Shown: piece after piece, positions 1-7,234 of the stretch
Numbering within the stretch: position 1 is the first letter of the stretch
Layout of the letters: each line of letters starts with the position of its first letter
NCBI RefSeq assembly: GCF_001949145.1
Contig: NW_019091583.1
Location: 49,259 to 60,827 of the forward strand
Direction of reading: 5' to 3'
Source: Acanthaster planci
Lineage: Eukaryota > Echinodermata > Asteroidea > Valvatida > Acanthasteridae
DNA: 11,569 bases
The notes under the pieces: generated by a model
Seen by the model: the letters and a program-made list of their open reading frames with translations, nothing else
What the model was told of the DNA's origin: nothing
The model's database searches: none
Translations under genes and position numbers: made by a program

Positions 1-92
1 TCCCCATTTCTGGGACCAGCTTGAAGTTCATCTTAAGAGAGTCTAGGAGTATGGAGAGTTTTAAGACCGGGCTGAAGACGCACCTTTTGTAA
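1..92 (+). pseudogene. C-terminal tail of a non-LTR retrotransposon reverse transcriptase (5' part outside window)
   Basis: Read in frame 3, bases 3-92 give a short open stretch ending in MESFKTGLKTHLL and a TAA stop at 90-92. This fits the extreme C-terminus of CR1/L2-group RT proteins, which typically end in a phrase like FK..LKTHLF. Just upstream, frame 2 (from base 2) gives PHFWDQLEVHL, matching the usual 'P.LWN.LP..IR' stretch, so one frameshift lies between the two. The right-hand copy on the opposite strand (10317-10435) has the same sequence but reads a few codons further because one base is missing before the stop. The fragment starts at the window edge, so its full length cannot be judged. 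The family assignment rests on motif recognition only. Confidence 0.72.
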
Positions 93-548
93 ACAAGCAT
101 TTATAGTTTCTCAGTACTGATTTTAACTGTAGTCAGGGGAAATCAATTTATACATGTACATAAAACTTTCCTGTCAGCACCAAAAAGAGGGCGCTGTCAT
201 TACAGTTGTCTTGTTTGGTGCGTGCGTTACAAAAAATATTGTAAATGTGCTCCTATGACTGTACTCTGGAATGGATACGGTGGACGACGTGCCGATACAA
301 ATAAAGGCAATCTTAAACCAATTTTCGTGTTACTTCATTGAATTCTCAGTGAGGTACATGTAAGTTTTTCACAAAATTACGGTGGATTTTATTTATTTCT
401 TTATATTTTGATATACAGCACCTGGGAGCAGCTTAACCCCATCACTCCCAAATCCTTCAATTTTTATACAATTTTACATACACCCTAGGGGGTTAGGGTT
501 AATTAATGGATTGGGCGCTTTATAAATGTCAATTAATATTATTCTTTA
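1..548 (+). mobile_element. 3' end of a CR1/L2-like non-LTR retrotransposon, left copy
   Basis: After the RT tail comes about 450 bp of 3' UTR. It includes an AGAGGGCGCT-containing stretch near 187-195 and an AATAAA-like signal near 299-304. It ends with the phrase GGGCGCTTTATAAATG (about 515-530) followed by a degenerate ATT-rich tail to about 548. A '...GCGCT.TATAAAT' phrase followed by short ATT repeats is a common 3' terminus of CR1/L2-type LINEs. The same UTR and tail occur inverted at 9963-10316, with a clean ATT repeat there. Flanking DNA beyond the tail also matches between the two copies, so this is one insertion that was later duplicated. Confidence 0.7.
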
Positions 549-676
549 TTGCTAAGATAAGAGTACCAGTGTACATGTACATGTATGGGAAAATAAGTAA
601 ACTTGCAGGACTAAAGTTGAGTTACTCAATCCATCTGGTCAGTGAATAACCTGCTACTGGGAAGGAACTTACTCAC

Positions 677-754
677 ATTCTGCTCTGTCCGGTGATGCTG
701 TCCACACATCGGCCACTCCTCGCTCCATCATCTTCCTCTCGCTCTGATCTCATC
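677..754 (-). other. Candidate small exon with splice-like borders
   Basis: On the minus strand a T-rich tract ending in AATTGTAG is followed by 78 bp and then by GTGAGTAAG, a strong donor-like sequence. One frame through the 78 bp is open and begins MRSEREEDDGARSGRCVD. The other two frames have stops. The unit C copy (9767-9848) keeps the acceptor-like border but has CT in place of the donor GT, and carries about five substitutions in 80 bp, similar to surrounding sequence. That gives no sign of protein-level constraint. I do not recognise the peptide. It may be a chance pairing of splice-like signals inside a repeat. Confidence 0.2.
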
Positions 755-1135
755 CTACAATTAAAAAAACCAACAATGCATCTCTTCAGCTTTTATTGAA
801 TTGTCACTGCATTGAGTGCCCTTCAACTGATGTGAACGAAGGCTCCTATAAGGATCATGATAATGATTAGGGATAGCCTTGACCAAGGCCTTAGGTAAAT
901 CTGCCCTACTGCGTACAAGTACACATGCTGTGGACCCAACCATTCACACTGGTCTAGCCTGTGCACTATTTCTGTACAATGTGTACTGCGCATGCCGTCT
1001 GCATGTGTTGTGCAGAGATATTCCCTACACGTACATACATGTATTCATACACGTACTGTATGAGTACATGCACATGCCCGGACAAATGTGACCTGCTCTG
1101 CAAAAATGGGTATTAACCTGGGACACTGTGCTTTT

Positions 1136-1417
1136 TCACACTAAGGGCTTTTTATGTGGACAGGGTGCTTTTTTACTTCTTGGTTTCTTGGCTTCTATAT
1201 CAGTACTTGCACAATTCATACAAGAAACGTAACTGTTGCTATGAGTATCAAGACACTTTGTTCTTGGCTGATTTCTTTTCCACTTCCGGTGTATAAAGAG
1301 CTTTATCTCTGAAAGTAATTCTGTTAACGTGTATGATATGATTATAAAAATGCAAAAATCAATATACATACATGTATGTACCAGTATCTCCAGATTGCAA
1401 AATGCCACAGGGTCCAA
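1136..1417 (-). other. 93-codon open frame in repeat DNA, disrupted in its sister copy
   Basis: The minus strand is open for 93 codons and ends in a basic, cysteine-bearing stretch: CMNC near residues 68-71 and CPH near 86-88, with KKPRSKKA between. The spacing loosely recalls a small zinc-binding ribbon, but I recognise no family. The matching plus-strand region of unit C (about 9160-9393) shares the first part (FCIFIIISYTLTELLSEIK) and then meets stop codons. The two copies also differ at many amino-acid-changing positions. Either this is a relic of a transposon or host protein, or it is a chance open frame; the broken sister copy favours chance or decay. Confidence 0.2.
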
Positions 1418-1540
1418 ACCTTCACCAAATTAAAGCTTATGATGTAACCAATTCAAAAGTGTATGTAACTCATTGAAAAAATGTCCCATAATACACATTT
1501 TTGTGGCAAGCAAGTCACAAATGACATATACATAAATGCA

Positions 1541-1605
1541 TACATGTACATGTATAGGTACATGTACACTGTACAGTACAAGTGTACATGTACCACTACA
1601 TGTAA
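1541..1605. repeat. GTACAT/ATGTAC hexamer-rich tract
   Basis: A 65-bp run is built almost wholly from ACATGT, GTACAT and CTGTAC palindromic hexamers. The inverted sister tract is at 8923-9016 and differs in length and arrangement. Scattered shorter tracts of the same motif occur throughout the window. Confidence 0.8.
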
Positions 1606-1932
1606 GTTGTGTCTGTCCTCACAGCTTGATCTGTGGGTTGGCCATAGTGTGTGAATTGTATGGGGGTTGTTGGGCTGTGAACTGGTGATGGTGGCTCACT
1701 TGCCGTAGATCGCGAGTGTGAGGCCCGATGGTCTCCCCTTGTTAAAACAGCATTGAGACCACCTTGGACAAGGCTACATGTACATGTCAATGGGAACAAC
1801 AGAAAAGTAACGGTTCAATGCTAAGTTTGAGCCCTCATCAAGGTGCACACTTTTGATGCGTCCATCTTTTCAAATTCATAATTCTTCACCGCAATGTTAT
1901 CGGAACTTCCAAGCTTTCATTCTCCAAAAATC

Positions 1933-2019
1933 TTACATGTACATACTAGTACACGTACAAATGTATGTGCATGTACATGTACACTGTACAATTGGCAATT
2001 GATGTACATGTACACGTAA
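1933..2019. repeat. GTACAT/ATGTAC hexamer-rich tract
   Basis: A cluster of TACATGTA-type palindromes with interspersed ACTAGT and CACGTA variants. The equivalent tracts in the other copies (7027-7063 in unit B, about 8608-8642 in unit C) have different lengths and motif order, between the same flanking sequences CCAATTG and GTAAGATTTTCGG. Confidence 0.75.
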
Positions 2020-2320
2020 TGCTGGACTCAAAAATTGACATCGCAAGCCATGTACGGGCCCACCGGGTACCTATGGAAAACTGGCTGAATTCTAGATACA
2101 CACAGCTACCCGCTCTGTTCAAGCGGAACAAAAGAGGGCATGATTTTTGGTACTCACTGCATAGGCGCACGTCTATAATGGAGATCAATGGCGCGTACGA
2201 TGCGGAGCAGGCAGAGTACGCGTAATGAATTTATACCCCAATGTACAAGTATGGTCTTTGTGTAAACACAGAATGCGTCTTAGAACTCACTTGGAAAACT
2301 TACAACCATCTGTCTTTCTT

Positions 2321-2925
2321 TTGCCACCTGGAGGCGGATTTGGCACAGCATCTACCAGCGGTGATTTTTGTTCCGTACCACAGGTGTCACAATATTTGCC
2401 CAATCAAGTCTCTGACTTTATTTACCCGCATGTGCATCATGTACAGTTGTACATGTACGAATTTTCAAATGCTGAAACCTTCCATAAAGAGCTTCCACAT
2501 GTAATTTCTGACATATCTGCTCCCCCCTTCACATCCAAATATTAAAGGCGATTTAAAAGGTCCCAGTTACTCAGAATAACAACATTAGGCATACATGTAT
2601 CCTACCATGCCTACCAAATGTACATGCAATTCCAGACATGGGGCCTTCATGACATGTGGGCAAAATATCAGCTAGGGCCTACATGTACATGGATGTAGGC
2701 TACCATCTGACCTAATGCGTGTGTACCTGAATGACCTCCATTCAGAGCCATTCGGTAAAAGTGTCAAACAGTGTCAGTGTTGGCTAAAATTTGCGCAGTG
2801 TGGCAAGATAACATTATCAATGTCAGTTGATACATACCTTCATCATGTTCAAGTGTATAAAGTCTGTCGACAGTACATTAAGTGTCGTCCAACATTGGCC
2901 ATTTTGGCTAGGTACATGATGTAGA
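2321..2925. repeat. Inner part of the left block, paired with unit B
   Basis: Bases 2440-2925 match 6310-6835 in reverse complement, including the TGTCGACAG landmark at 2864-2872 and the phrase CCTAATGCGTGTGTAC near 2710-2725. Bases about 2840-2925 also match unit C at 8217-8283. Bases 2321-2440 have no counterpart in either right-hand copy, because B and C each carry a deletion here. The left block is therefore the most complete version of the family. I see no gene in this stretch; the open frames over 2225-2545 and 2715-2924 do not look like any protein I know. Confidence 0.8.
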
Positions 2926-3009
2926 TTTAGCCTACATACATTTACTGTATGCACATGTTGGTGAAAGAATGTTTGCATTCTAACCCCACTAGCAGACTAG
3001 TGTGGCACA

Positions 3010-3045
3010 GACTGTCAATCCGAGGATGGACTGGGAGTGACAGTC
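3010..3045. repeat. Short perfect inverted repeat
   Basis: GACTGTCA at 3010-3017 pairs with TGACAGTC at 3038-3045 around a 20-base loop, just outside the foldback element. Its role is unknown and it may be a terminal feature of another element. Confidence 0.5.
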
Positions 3046-3232
3046 CGTGTGAGTTTGCATTCATGACGTCATTACCACCATGACCACGATGATTTGCAGG
3101 GAGGCTAACCTTCAAATTTTATGACAGCACAAATTCACATATCCCGTGTAAATCCTTTCACGTCTGGGCTTATTCAATAGCCTACCTTTGCTTTGAAGGC
3201 ATGACAGACACAACTGACAAAGAACGTTTATC

Positions 3233-3257
3233 GCCAACGTGGCCAACGTGGCCAAGC
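3233..3257 (+). repeat. Short tandem GCCAACGTG repeat in the left foldback arm
   Basis: Two full copies of GCCAACGTG (3233-3241, 3242-3250) are followed by a partial third. The right arm lacks this expansion at the matching place near 4155-4175, so it arose after the arms diverged. Confidence 0.75.
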
Positions 3258-3308
3258 GTTAAGCTCGTCCAGTTTTCCCCTGGCGCCATGGCGAATTTTT
3301 TTAATAAT

Positions 3309-3477
3309 AACGCCCTCTATTGACAAAAAATAACGCAGAAATATTTAGCGCCCTCTATTGAAAAAATTACAGCGCCTTTATTATCCAATATTTAGCGCCC
3401 TCTATTGACAAAATGAATGGCGCCCTCTATGGATGCAATATAGTGAAGGAGCAAATTCAATAGCGCCCTCTATTAGG
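3309..3477 (-). repeat. Array of about six AGAGGGCGCT motifs, minus orientation
   Basis: On the + strand the motif reads AGCGCCCTCTATTG and recurs with irregular spacing at about 3309-3324, 3347-3360, 3371-3384 (degenerate), 3394-3409, 3419-3432 and 3461-3477. AT-rich spacers of 10-30 bp separate the copies. Read on the minus strand, each contains AGAGGGCGC, which resembles the core of the animal CTCF binding motif. The mirror array is at 3918-4117. Confidence 0.8.
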
Positions 3478-3480
3478 CTA

Positions 3481-3911
3481 GTTAACCTTGTGGTCGATTT
3501 CTTGTTCTCGCGGTCAAACGTTGGGAACAGAACTCAAGAACGGTGATCCCGGAACAGGATCGCACACCACCTCCTCGTCAGGGTTTACAGGAACACACAG
3601 AAAAACTTGTGAGGTTTTGATTTTCGAACAGCTGTAAAAAGGTACAGATGGCTTACAAAGCCGGTGACAATAAGAAGTTTTGCACAATTTAACACAGAAA
3701 TGAATGTTCCTGTTTAAATAGAAAATAATTCAGCTCAGTTATTTAAACTCTCAAATAACGTACATCTACACGAACGCCGCCGTGTTACATGTTAATTGCT
3801 TCTCATAACTATCAGTGATAACCAGCCGTACGTTTCTGGCGTTCGAGCAGCCAACCCAATAACAAGAAATCGAACTGTTCTTGAACAAATGAGAACATGC
3901 TAGTGCCCGAA
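3481..3911. other. Spacer of the foldback element, no gene seen
   Basis: This central stretch is mostly unique within the window. Short internal inverted matches exist: TCGATTTCTTGTT at about 3492-3504 with AACAAGAAATCGA at about 3861-3873, and CGAACGCC near 3771 with GGCGTTCG near 3838. The foldback symmetry thus reaches into the spacer. No open frame of note. Confidence 0.55.
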
Positions 3912-3917
3912 CTCAGC

Positions 3918-4117
3918 CATAGAGGGCTATAAGTTATGAATCAATAGAGGGCGCTATCATTTTTTCCGATAGAGGGCGCTAGATATTGAATCAAGAGAGG
4001 GCGCTATCATTTTTTCGATAGAGGGCGCTAGATATTGAGTCAAGAGAGGGCGCTTTCTTTTTGTCGACAGAGGGCGCTAAATATTTCAGTGTTAATTTTT
4101 GTAAACAGGGGGCGTTT
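3918..4117 (+). repeat. Array of about seven AGAGGGCGCT motifs, plus orientation
   Basis: ATAGAGGGCGCT or AGAGAGGGCGCT occurs at about 3942-3960, 3968-3981, 3992-4008, 4016-4030, 4041-4056 and 4065-4080, with degenerate ends at 3918-3930 and 4105-4117. The copies alternate between a GATAGAGG and a CAAGAGAGG form, which suggests a two-motif higher-order unit of about 48 bp (for example 3968-4015 and 4016-4064). Orientation is opposite to the array at 3309-3477, so the two sets point away from each other. Confidence 0.82.
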
Positions 4118-4452
4118 TTGGTAAAACTTATGTCGCCGCGGCAAACGGGAAACTGGACAAGTTTGGCGTGAAACGTTCTCTGTCAGTTATGTCTGTCATG
4201 TCTTCAAAGCAAAGGTAAGCTATTAAATAAATCCAGACGTAAAACGATCAATACGGGATTGGTAAATGTGTGCTGTTCGTGAAATTTTGAAGGTTAGCCC
4301 CCCTGCAAATCATCGTGGCAATGTCATGAATGCAACACGTGCAAACATGTATCATGCTGTCTTGATCTAGGCTAACCATGCTAACTTAGTACATGAATAT
4401 GTACTTACTTGGTTACTTTCCTCCTGAAACATCCGCTAGGGATCTTGACTAG

Positions 4453-5299
4453 GTAGACCCATAAATATGGCCCAACGAATACTCCTCTGTCATATACTGG
4501 GCCTCCTGGATTAATAATAATAGTAGGATTTCTTTTGGAAAACTTTATCCGGGGGCATATAACATCCGCTTAACAGGGCTTCATTTTATGAGCTGGAATT
4601 GCACCAGTACAGGTATGTTCACTACTTTACGTTGTTAAAATGCACTAAGTTGCTAATTTAAGAAAAAATGTTGCCTTTTTTGCCATTTTCCCATTCCATA
4701 TGAATTTTCACCTGATTTGTACCGGTACATTACACAGACTCCCTTGTATGGTTAAGTTATGGTACCCTGTACAAGAGCCTGGCTAGTTTGCACCCAGACT
4801 TCAGCACCTACGGATCTCGTTCAGATCTGCGAGAGTACAGGTCGATCTAAGTACACTGTACAGTATTCAAATCATGGCTGTTTTGTGTCACTGCTAATAC
4901 GCAACACCCTTGGCTGTTTCCCTGTCCAGTCACACACTGTTTGCAGCAAATCATTGGTAGTGCGGCTCGCTCTCTGTAACGTGACACAAAAATGACGAAA
5001 CAGCCGTCGCTTTTGTGCAAGTGGGGCAAACTTCGTCCGGAGTAGGAAAACTGCAAAAAAAAAGGCAACATTTTGTTCCTCAGACGAAGGAAAGGCGAGT
5101 TTTCTACAATAAACAACCTAGCGGATGGTTTACACTGTAAGTAGTGAACATACCAGTGCAATTTCAGCTCCTAAAATGAAGCGGATATTTAGTTACATGT
5201 ATTCCCCTGGATAACTTTTTCAATAGAAATCCCTGTGAATCGTGACAGGGCCCAGTATACGACGGAGGAGTATTCATCGGGCCCTGTTTACAGGTCTAC
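4453..5299. repeat. Second large imperfect palindrome
   Basis: GTAGACC at 4453-4459 pairs with GGTCTAC at 5293-5299. Inward pairs include GAATACTCCTC near 4477 with GAGGAGTATTC near 5265, ATACTGGGCC near 4494 with GGCCCAGTAT near 5250, TATGTTCACTAC near 4614 with GTAGTGAACATA near 5142, and ATGTTGCCTTTTTT near 4669 with its complement near 5060. An inner stem pairs 4873-4898 with 4979-5005. The two long open frames across the centre on opposite strands are by-products of the symmetry and resemble no protein I know. It is probably a second non-autonomous foldback-type element. Confidence 0.75.
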
Positions 5300-5577
5300 A
5301 TGTACATTAGCCCCACTATTGTGGCGTGTACTCTCACTCCCGCTCTATCCTTAGCCACACGTATACACAATTGGGTGTCGGCGTAGTGAAAAAGTTTGGC
5401 GCGCCCTCTTATAATCGTAGGCGCAATTTTTCTTGAACACAGAAATTATCCTTAGTCTCTCTGCTTTCTTCGTGCCGTTTATTGAGTGGTTTCACTCACG
5501 TTTTTCTGGTACTGTACATGTATTTTCCAGTCTTTTTGCCTTCACCCATTCAATATCAGGGGCTCACCCTCACAGTC
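5300..5577. other. Stretch with no recognised feature
   Basis: No gene, clear repeat or motif array was recognised. It contains one isolated GCGCGCCCTCT stretch near 5400 and one TACATGTA near 5517. The insertion border lies near 5565. Confidence 0.5.
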
Positions 5578-5800
5578 GCTATCTTTAAAATAAGGTCGTT
5601 GAACATTACGTTACTTGACCCCTAATCATCTCGACGGCTGTTCCATGTCAAGACATATTACAACTGCTGTCCAAGTTTTGGAAGAGCCCATTGGTACATG
5701 TACATGTACACGTATTTCGCTCAGTCTGTGTATTAGATATGACGGGGTTCATTACTTTTAGCACCCTGTTCCTATTACATGTATAAGGGAACAGAATCTA
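5578..5800 (-). repeat. Inverted match to the start of unit C, with empty TTAA site
   Basis: In reverse complement this matches 7860-7977 of unit C, including AACAGGGTGCT, GTAATGAACCCCG, TGTCTTGACATGGA and GGGGTCAAGTAACGTAATG. It carries about 95 bp that C lacks, between the AACCCCG and ATATGTCTTG landmarks, including a GTACAT tract at 5694-5712. The inner end (about 5750-5800) can also pair with 6176-6225 of unit B to make a third, smaller hairpin with a loop of about 380 bp. Confidence 0.72.
5585..5588. other. Empty TTAA target site (MITE absent)
   Basis: In the orientation of unit C the sequence here reads TTATTTTAAAGATAG, uninterrupted. Unit C reads the same flanks split by a 203-bp insert with TTAA on both sides. 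This is the pre-insertion state of the element at 7978-8180. Confidence 0.82.
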
Positions 5801-6066
5801 CTCTTTTGAAATGATTTATCTAAACAAGTTGTTGGTGATGTCTTCTTTCATATCAGAAAGAAAAGAGAACAGGGCTTTTGGTTTTTGAGGGAAATTTTTG
5901 TATAAAACAGTAGCGTACCGCAAAGAGCTGTGAACGACAAATTAGCGAATGTAGTCTGGTTCCTTGACCTGGACAGACATATGTTTTGATGAATCCAAAA
6001 AGCCTGAGTCGGGTAACCAGATGAAAAACAAAATGGCTGTGATTCGACTGAGTGGTTGTCTTTTGC
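5801..6066. other. Loop region with no recognised gene
   Basis: This lies between the inverted match at 5578-5800 and unit B. A 73-codon open frame on the minus strand (5848-6069) covers most of it, but it has no family resemblance I can name and no second copy in the window to test. Weak internal inverted matches (for example near 5872 and 6000) suggest more decayed repeat. Confidence 0.4.
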
Positions 6067-6226
6067 CAAACTCGTGTTAGGAATTTGAAATGTTCTTGCT
6101 TAAATTTAAGTTAAATTACCGGTAGGCCTATTAGGATTGAGTAATGGTTCCTTAAGGTCAAAATGTTAGTTTGGGAAAGTGGACTTTGTTTCCTTATTAA
6201 AGGCACAGGGTGCTAATGGTAATGGT

Positions 6227-6275
6227 GCTACATTTTACTACAAGTAGTAATTTGTAGTATTATGTAGGGTTAGGG
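6227..6275. mobile_element. Right-end remnant of the TTAA-flanked MITE in unit B
   Basis: From CTACATTTTACTAC to the terminal GGGTTAGGG the sequence matches the last 48 bp or so of the element at 7978-8180, followed by the TTAA at 6276-6279. The left three quarters and its flank are deleted, joining AATGG directly to TGCTACA. Confidence 0.72.
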
Positions 6276-7026
6276 TTAAAGACAGTGACTGTGCGGGCTA
6301 TTGTACATGTACATGTACGTGTACCTAGCCAAAATTGCCCATGTTGGACAACACTTGATGTACTGTCGACAGACTTTATACACATCATGAACATGATGAA
6401 GGTATGTATCAACTGACATTGAGGACATAAGATCACCCTGCCACTGCGCAAATTTTAGCCAACACTGACACTGTTTCAGTATTTGACACATTTGACCGAA
6501 TGGAGGTCGTTAAGGTACATGTACACACGCATTAGGTCAGCTGGTAGCCTACATCCATGTACTGTACTGTACATGTAGGCCCTAGCTGATATTTCGCCCA
6601 CATGTCATAAAGGCCCCATGTCTGGAATTACAATCGGCAGGCATGGTGGGATACATGTATGCCTAATGTTGTTAGTCTGAGTAAGCCTAACTGGGACTGT
6701 AAATCGCCTCTTAATGTTTGGATGTGAAGGAGGGGGGGACAGATCTGTCGGATAGAAGATGTGTGGAAGCTCTTTTTGGAAGGTGCCACCATTTGAAAAT
6801 ATATACATACCCAGTACCTGTACATTGTACTCTCCATTATAAACGCGGGCCTATGCAGTGACTACCAAAAAAAATGCCCTCTTTTGTTCCACTTGATCGG
6901 AGCGGGTAGCTGTGTGTATCTAGAATTCAGCCAGTTTTCCATAGGTACCCGGTGGGCACATGGCTTGCGAGGGCAATTTTTGAGTCCAGCATTGCACGTG
7001 TACATCAACTGCCAATTGTACAGTGC

Positions 7027-7063
7027 ACATGTACTAGTACATGTACATGTATATGTACATGTA
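7027..7063. repeat. GTACAT/ATGTAC hexamer-rich tract in unit B
   Basis: A run of ACATGTACTAGTACATGTAC type sequence. Its counterparts in the left block (1933-2019) and unit C (about 8608-8642) have different lengths. Confidence 0.75.
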
Positions 7064-7234
7064 AGATTTTCGGAGAATAAAAGCTTGGGAGGTCCGATAA
7101 CATTGCAGTGAAGAATTACAATGTATGAATTTGAAAAGGTGCACGCATCAAAAGTGTGCGCCTTGATAAGGGCTCAAACTCGGCAGTGAGCCCTTACTTT
7201 CTGTTGTTCCCATTGACATGTACATGTAACCTTG

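Larger units (their letters stand above)
1..2320. repeat. Left arm of a giant imperfect inverted repeat
   Basis: This arm pairs in reverse complement with 8287-10435. Anchor matches are bases 1-5 with 10431-10435, the retrotransposon tail near 515 with 9990, the stretch 879-950 with 9590-9640, and 2241-2310 with 8290-8365. Divergence judged by eye is roughly 5 percent over the 175-bp stretch at 1620-1799, plus indels. The arm contains the retrotransposon 3' end (1-548) and about 1.8 kb of repeat I cannot classify. I see no gene in 549-2320 beyond the weak candidates listed separately. The spacer between the arms is about 6 kb. Confidence 0.85.
3054..4335. mobile_element. Foldback-like element with long inverted arms (non-autonomous)
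   Basis: The sequence from TTGCATTCAT at 3054 is the reverse complement of the sequence ending in ATGAATGCAA at 4335. The match continues inward through CTGCAAATCAT, TTTGAAGGTTAGC and TGACAGACA-type stretches to two motif arrays (3309-3477 and 3918-4117). Each arm is about 400-430 bp and imperfect, around a spacer of about 430 bp. Long arms with internal short repeats and no coding capacity are the pattern of foldback or MITE-like DNA elements. No transposase is present and no target-site duplication is obvious, so the superfamily is undetermined. Confidence 0.75.
2926..5565. mobile_element. Composite insertion carrying two palindromic elements
   Basis: Units B and C run continuously from TTAAAGATAG (8181) through the ACTGTGAGGGC stretch to ACCTAGCC, with only about 20-30 bp between. 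In the left block the same two flanks are separated by about 2.6 kb, near 5565 on one side and 2926 on the other. The intervening DNA was therefore probably inserted on the left after, or independently of, the copying. A deletion from both B and C is the alternative. It contains the foldback element (3054-4335) and the second palindrome (4453-5299), so it is likely more than one insertion. I could not find a clear target-site duplication at its outer borders. Confidence 0.6.

Noticed and set aside
761-943. 60-codon frame matched at 9577-9771
   Set aside because: The opposite strand is also open across part of the same DNA in both copies, and no protein family is recognisable. Retention is explained by recent duplication.
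1596-1799. Open frame conserved in the second copy at 8730-8969
   Set aside because: Of the codon differences I could see between the copies, nearly all change the amino acid (about six changing to one silent), which is not the pattern of a protein under constraint.
1965-2225. Open frame with counterparts in units B and C
   Set aside because: The unit B version has a stop, and differences are mostly amino-acid changing. The shared peptide words simply follow from the DNA repeat.
3309-4117. CRISPR-like interspersed repeats
   Set aside because: Spacing is irregular, the motif is only 10-14 bp, the arrays are inverted relative to each other, and the context is a eukaryotic repeat.
4759-5161. 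Overlapping open frames on both strands (4759-4995 + and 4847-5161 -)
   Set aside because: They span the centre of an imperfect palindrome, overlap each other and show no family resemblance. Symmetry explains why both strands are open.
5848-6069. 73-codon minus-strand frame
   Set aside because: No recognisable family and no second copy to test constraint. Its length is within chance expectation for AT-moderate DNA.
6263-6279. Telomere-like TTAGGG repeats (also near 490-503 and 7976-7986)
   Set aside because: Only one to two hexamers occur. Those at 6263-6275, 7978-7985 and 8172-8180 are the inverted ends of the TTAA-flanked MITE, not telomeric arrays.
6605-6837. Proline-rich overlapping frames on the minus strand
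   Set aside because: Two overlapping frames on one strand within a repeat that is shared with 2440-2650. The left copy does not keep either frame cleanly.
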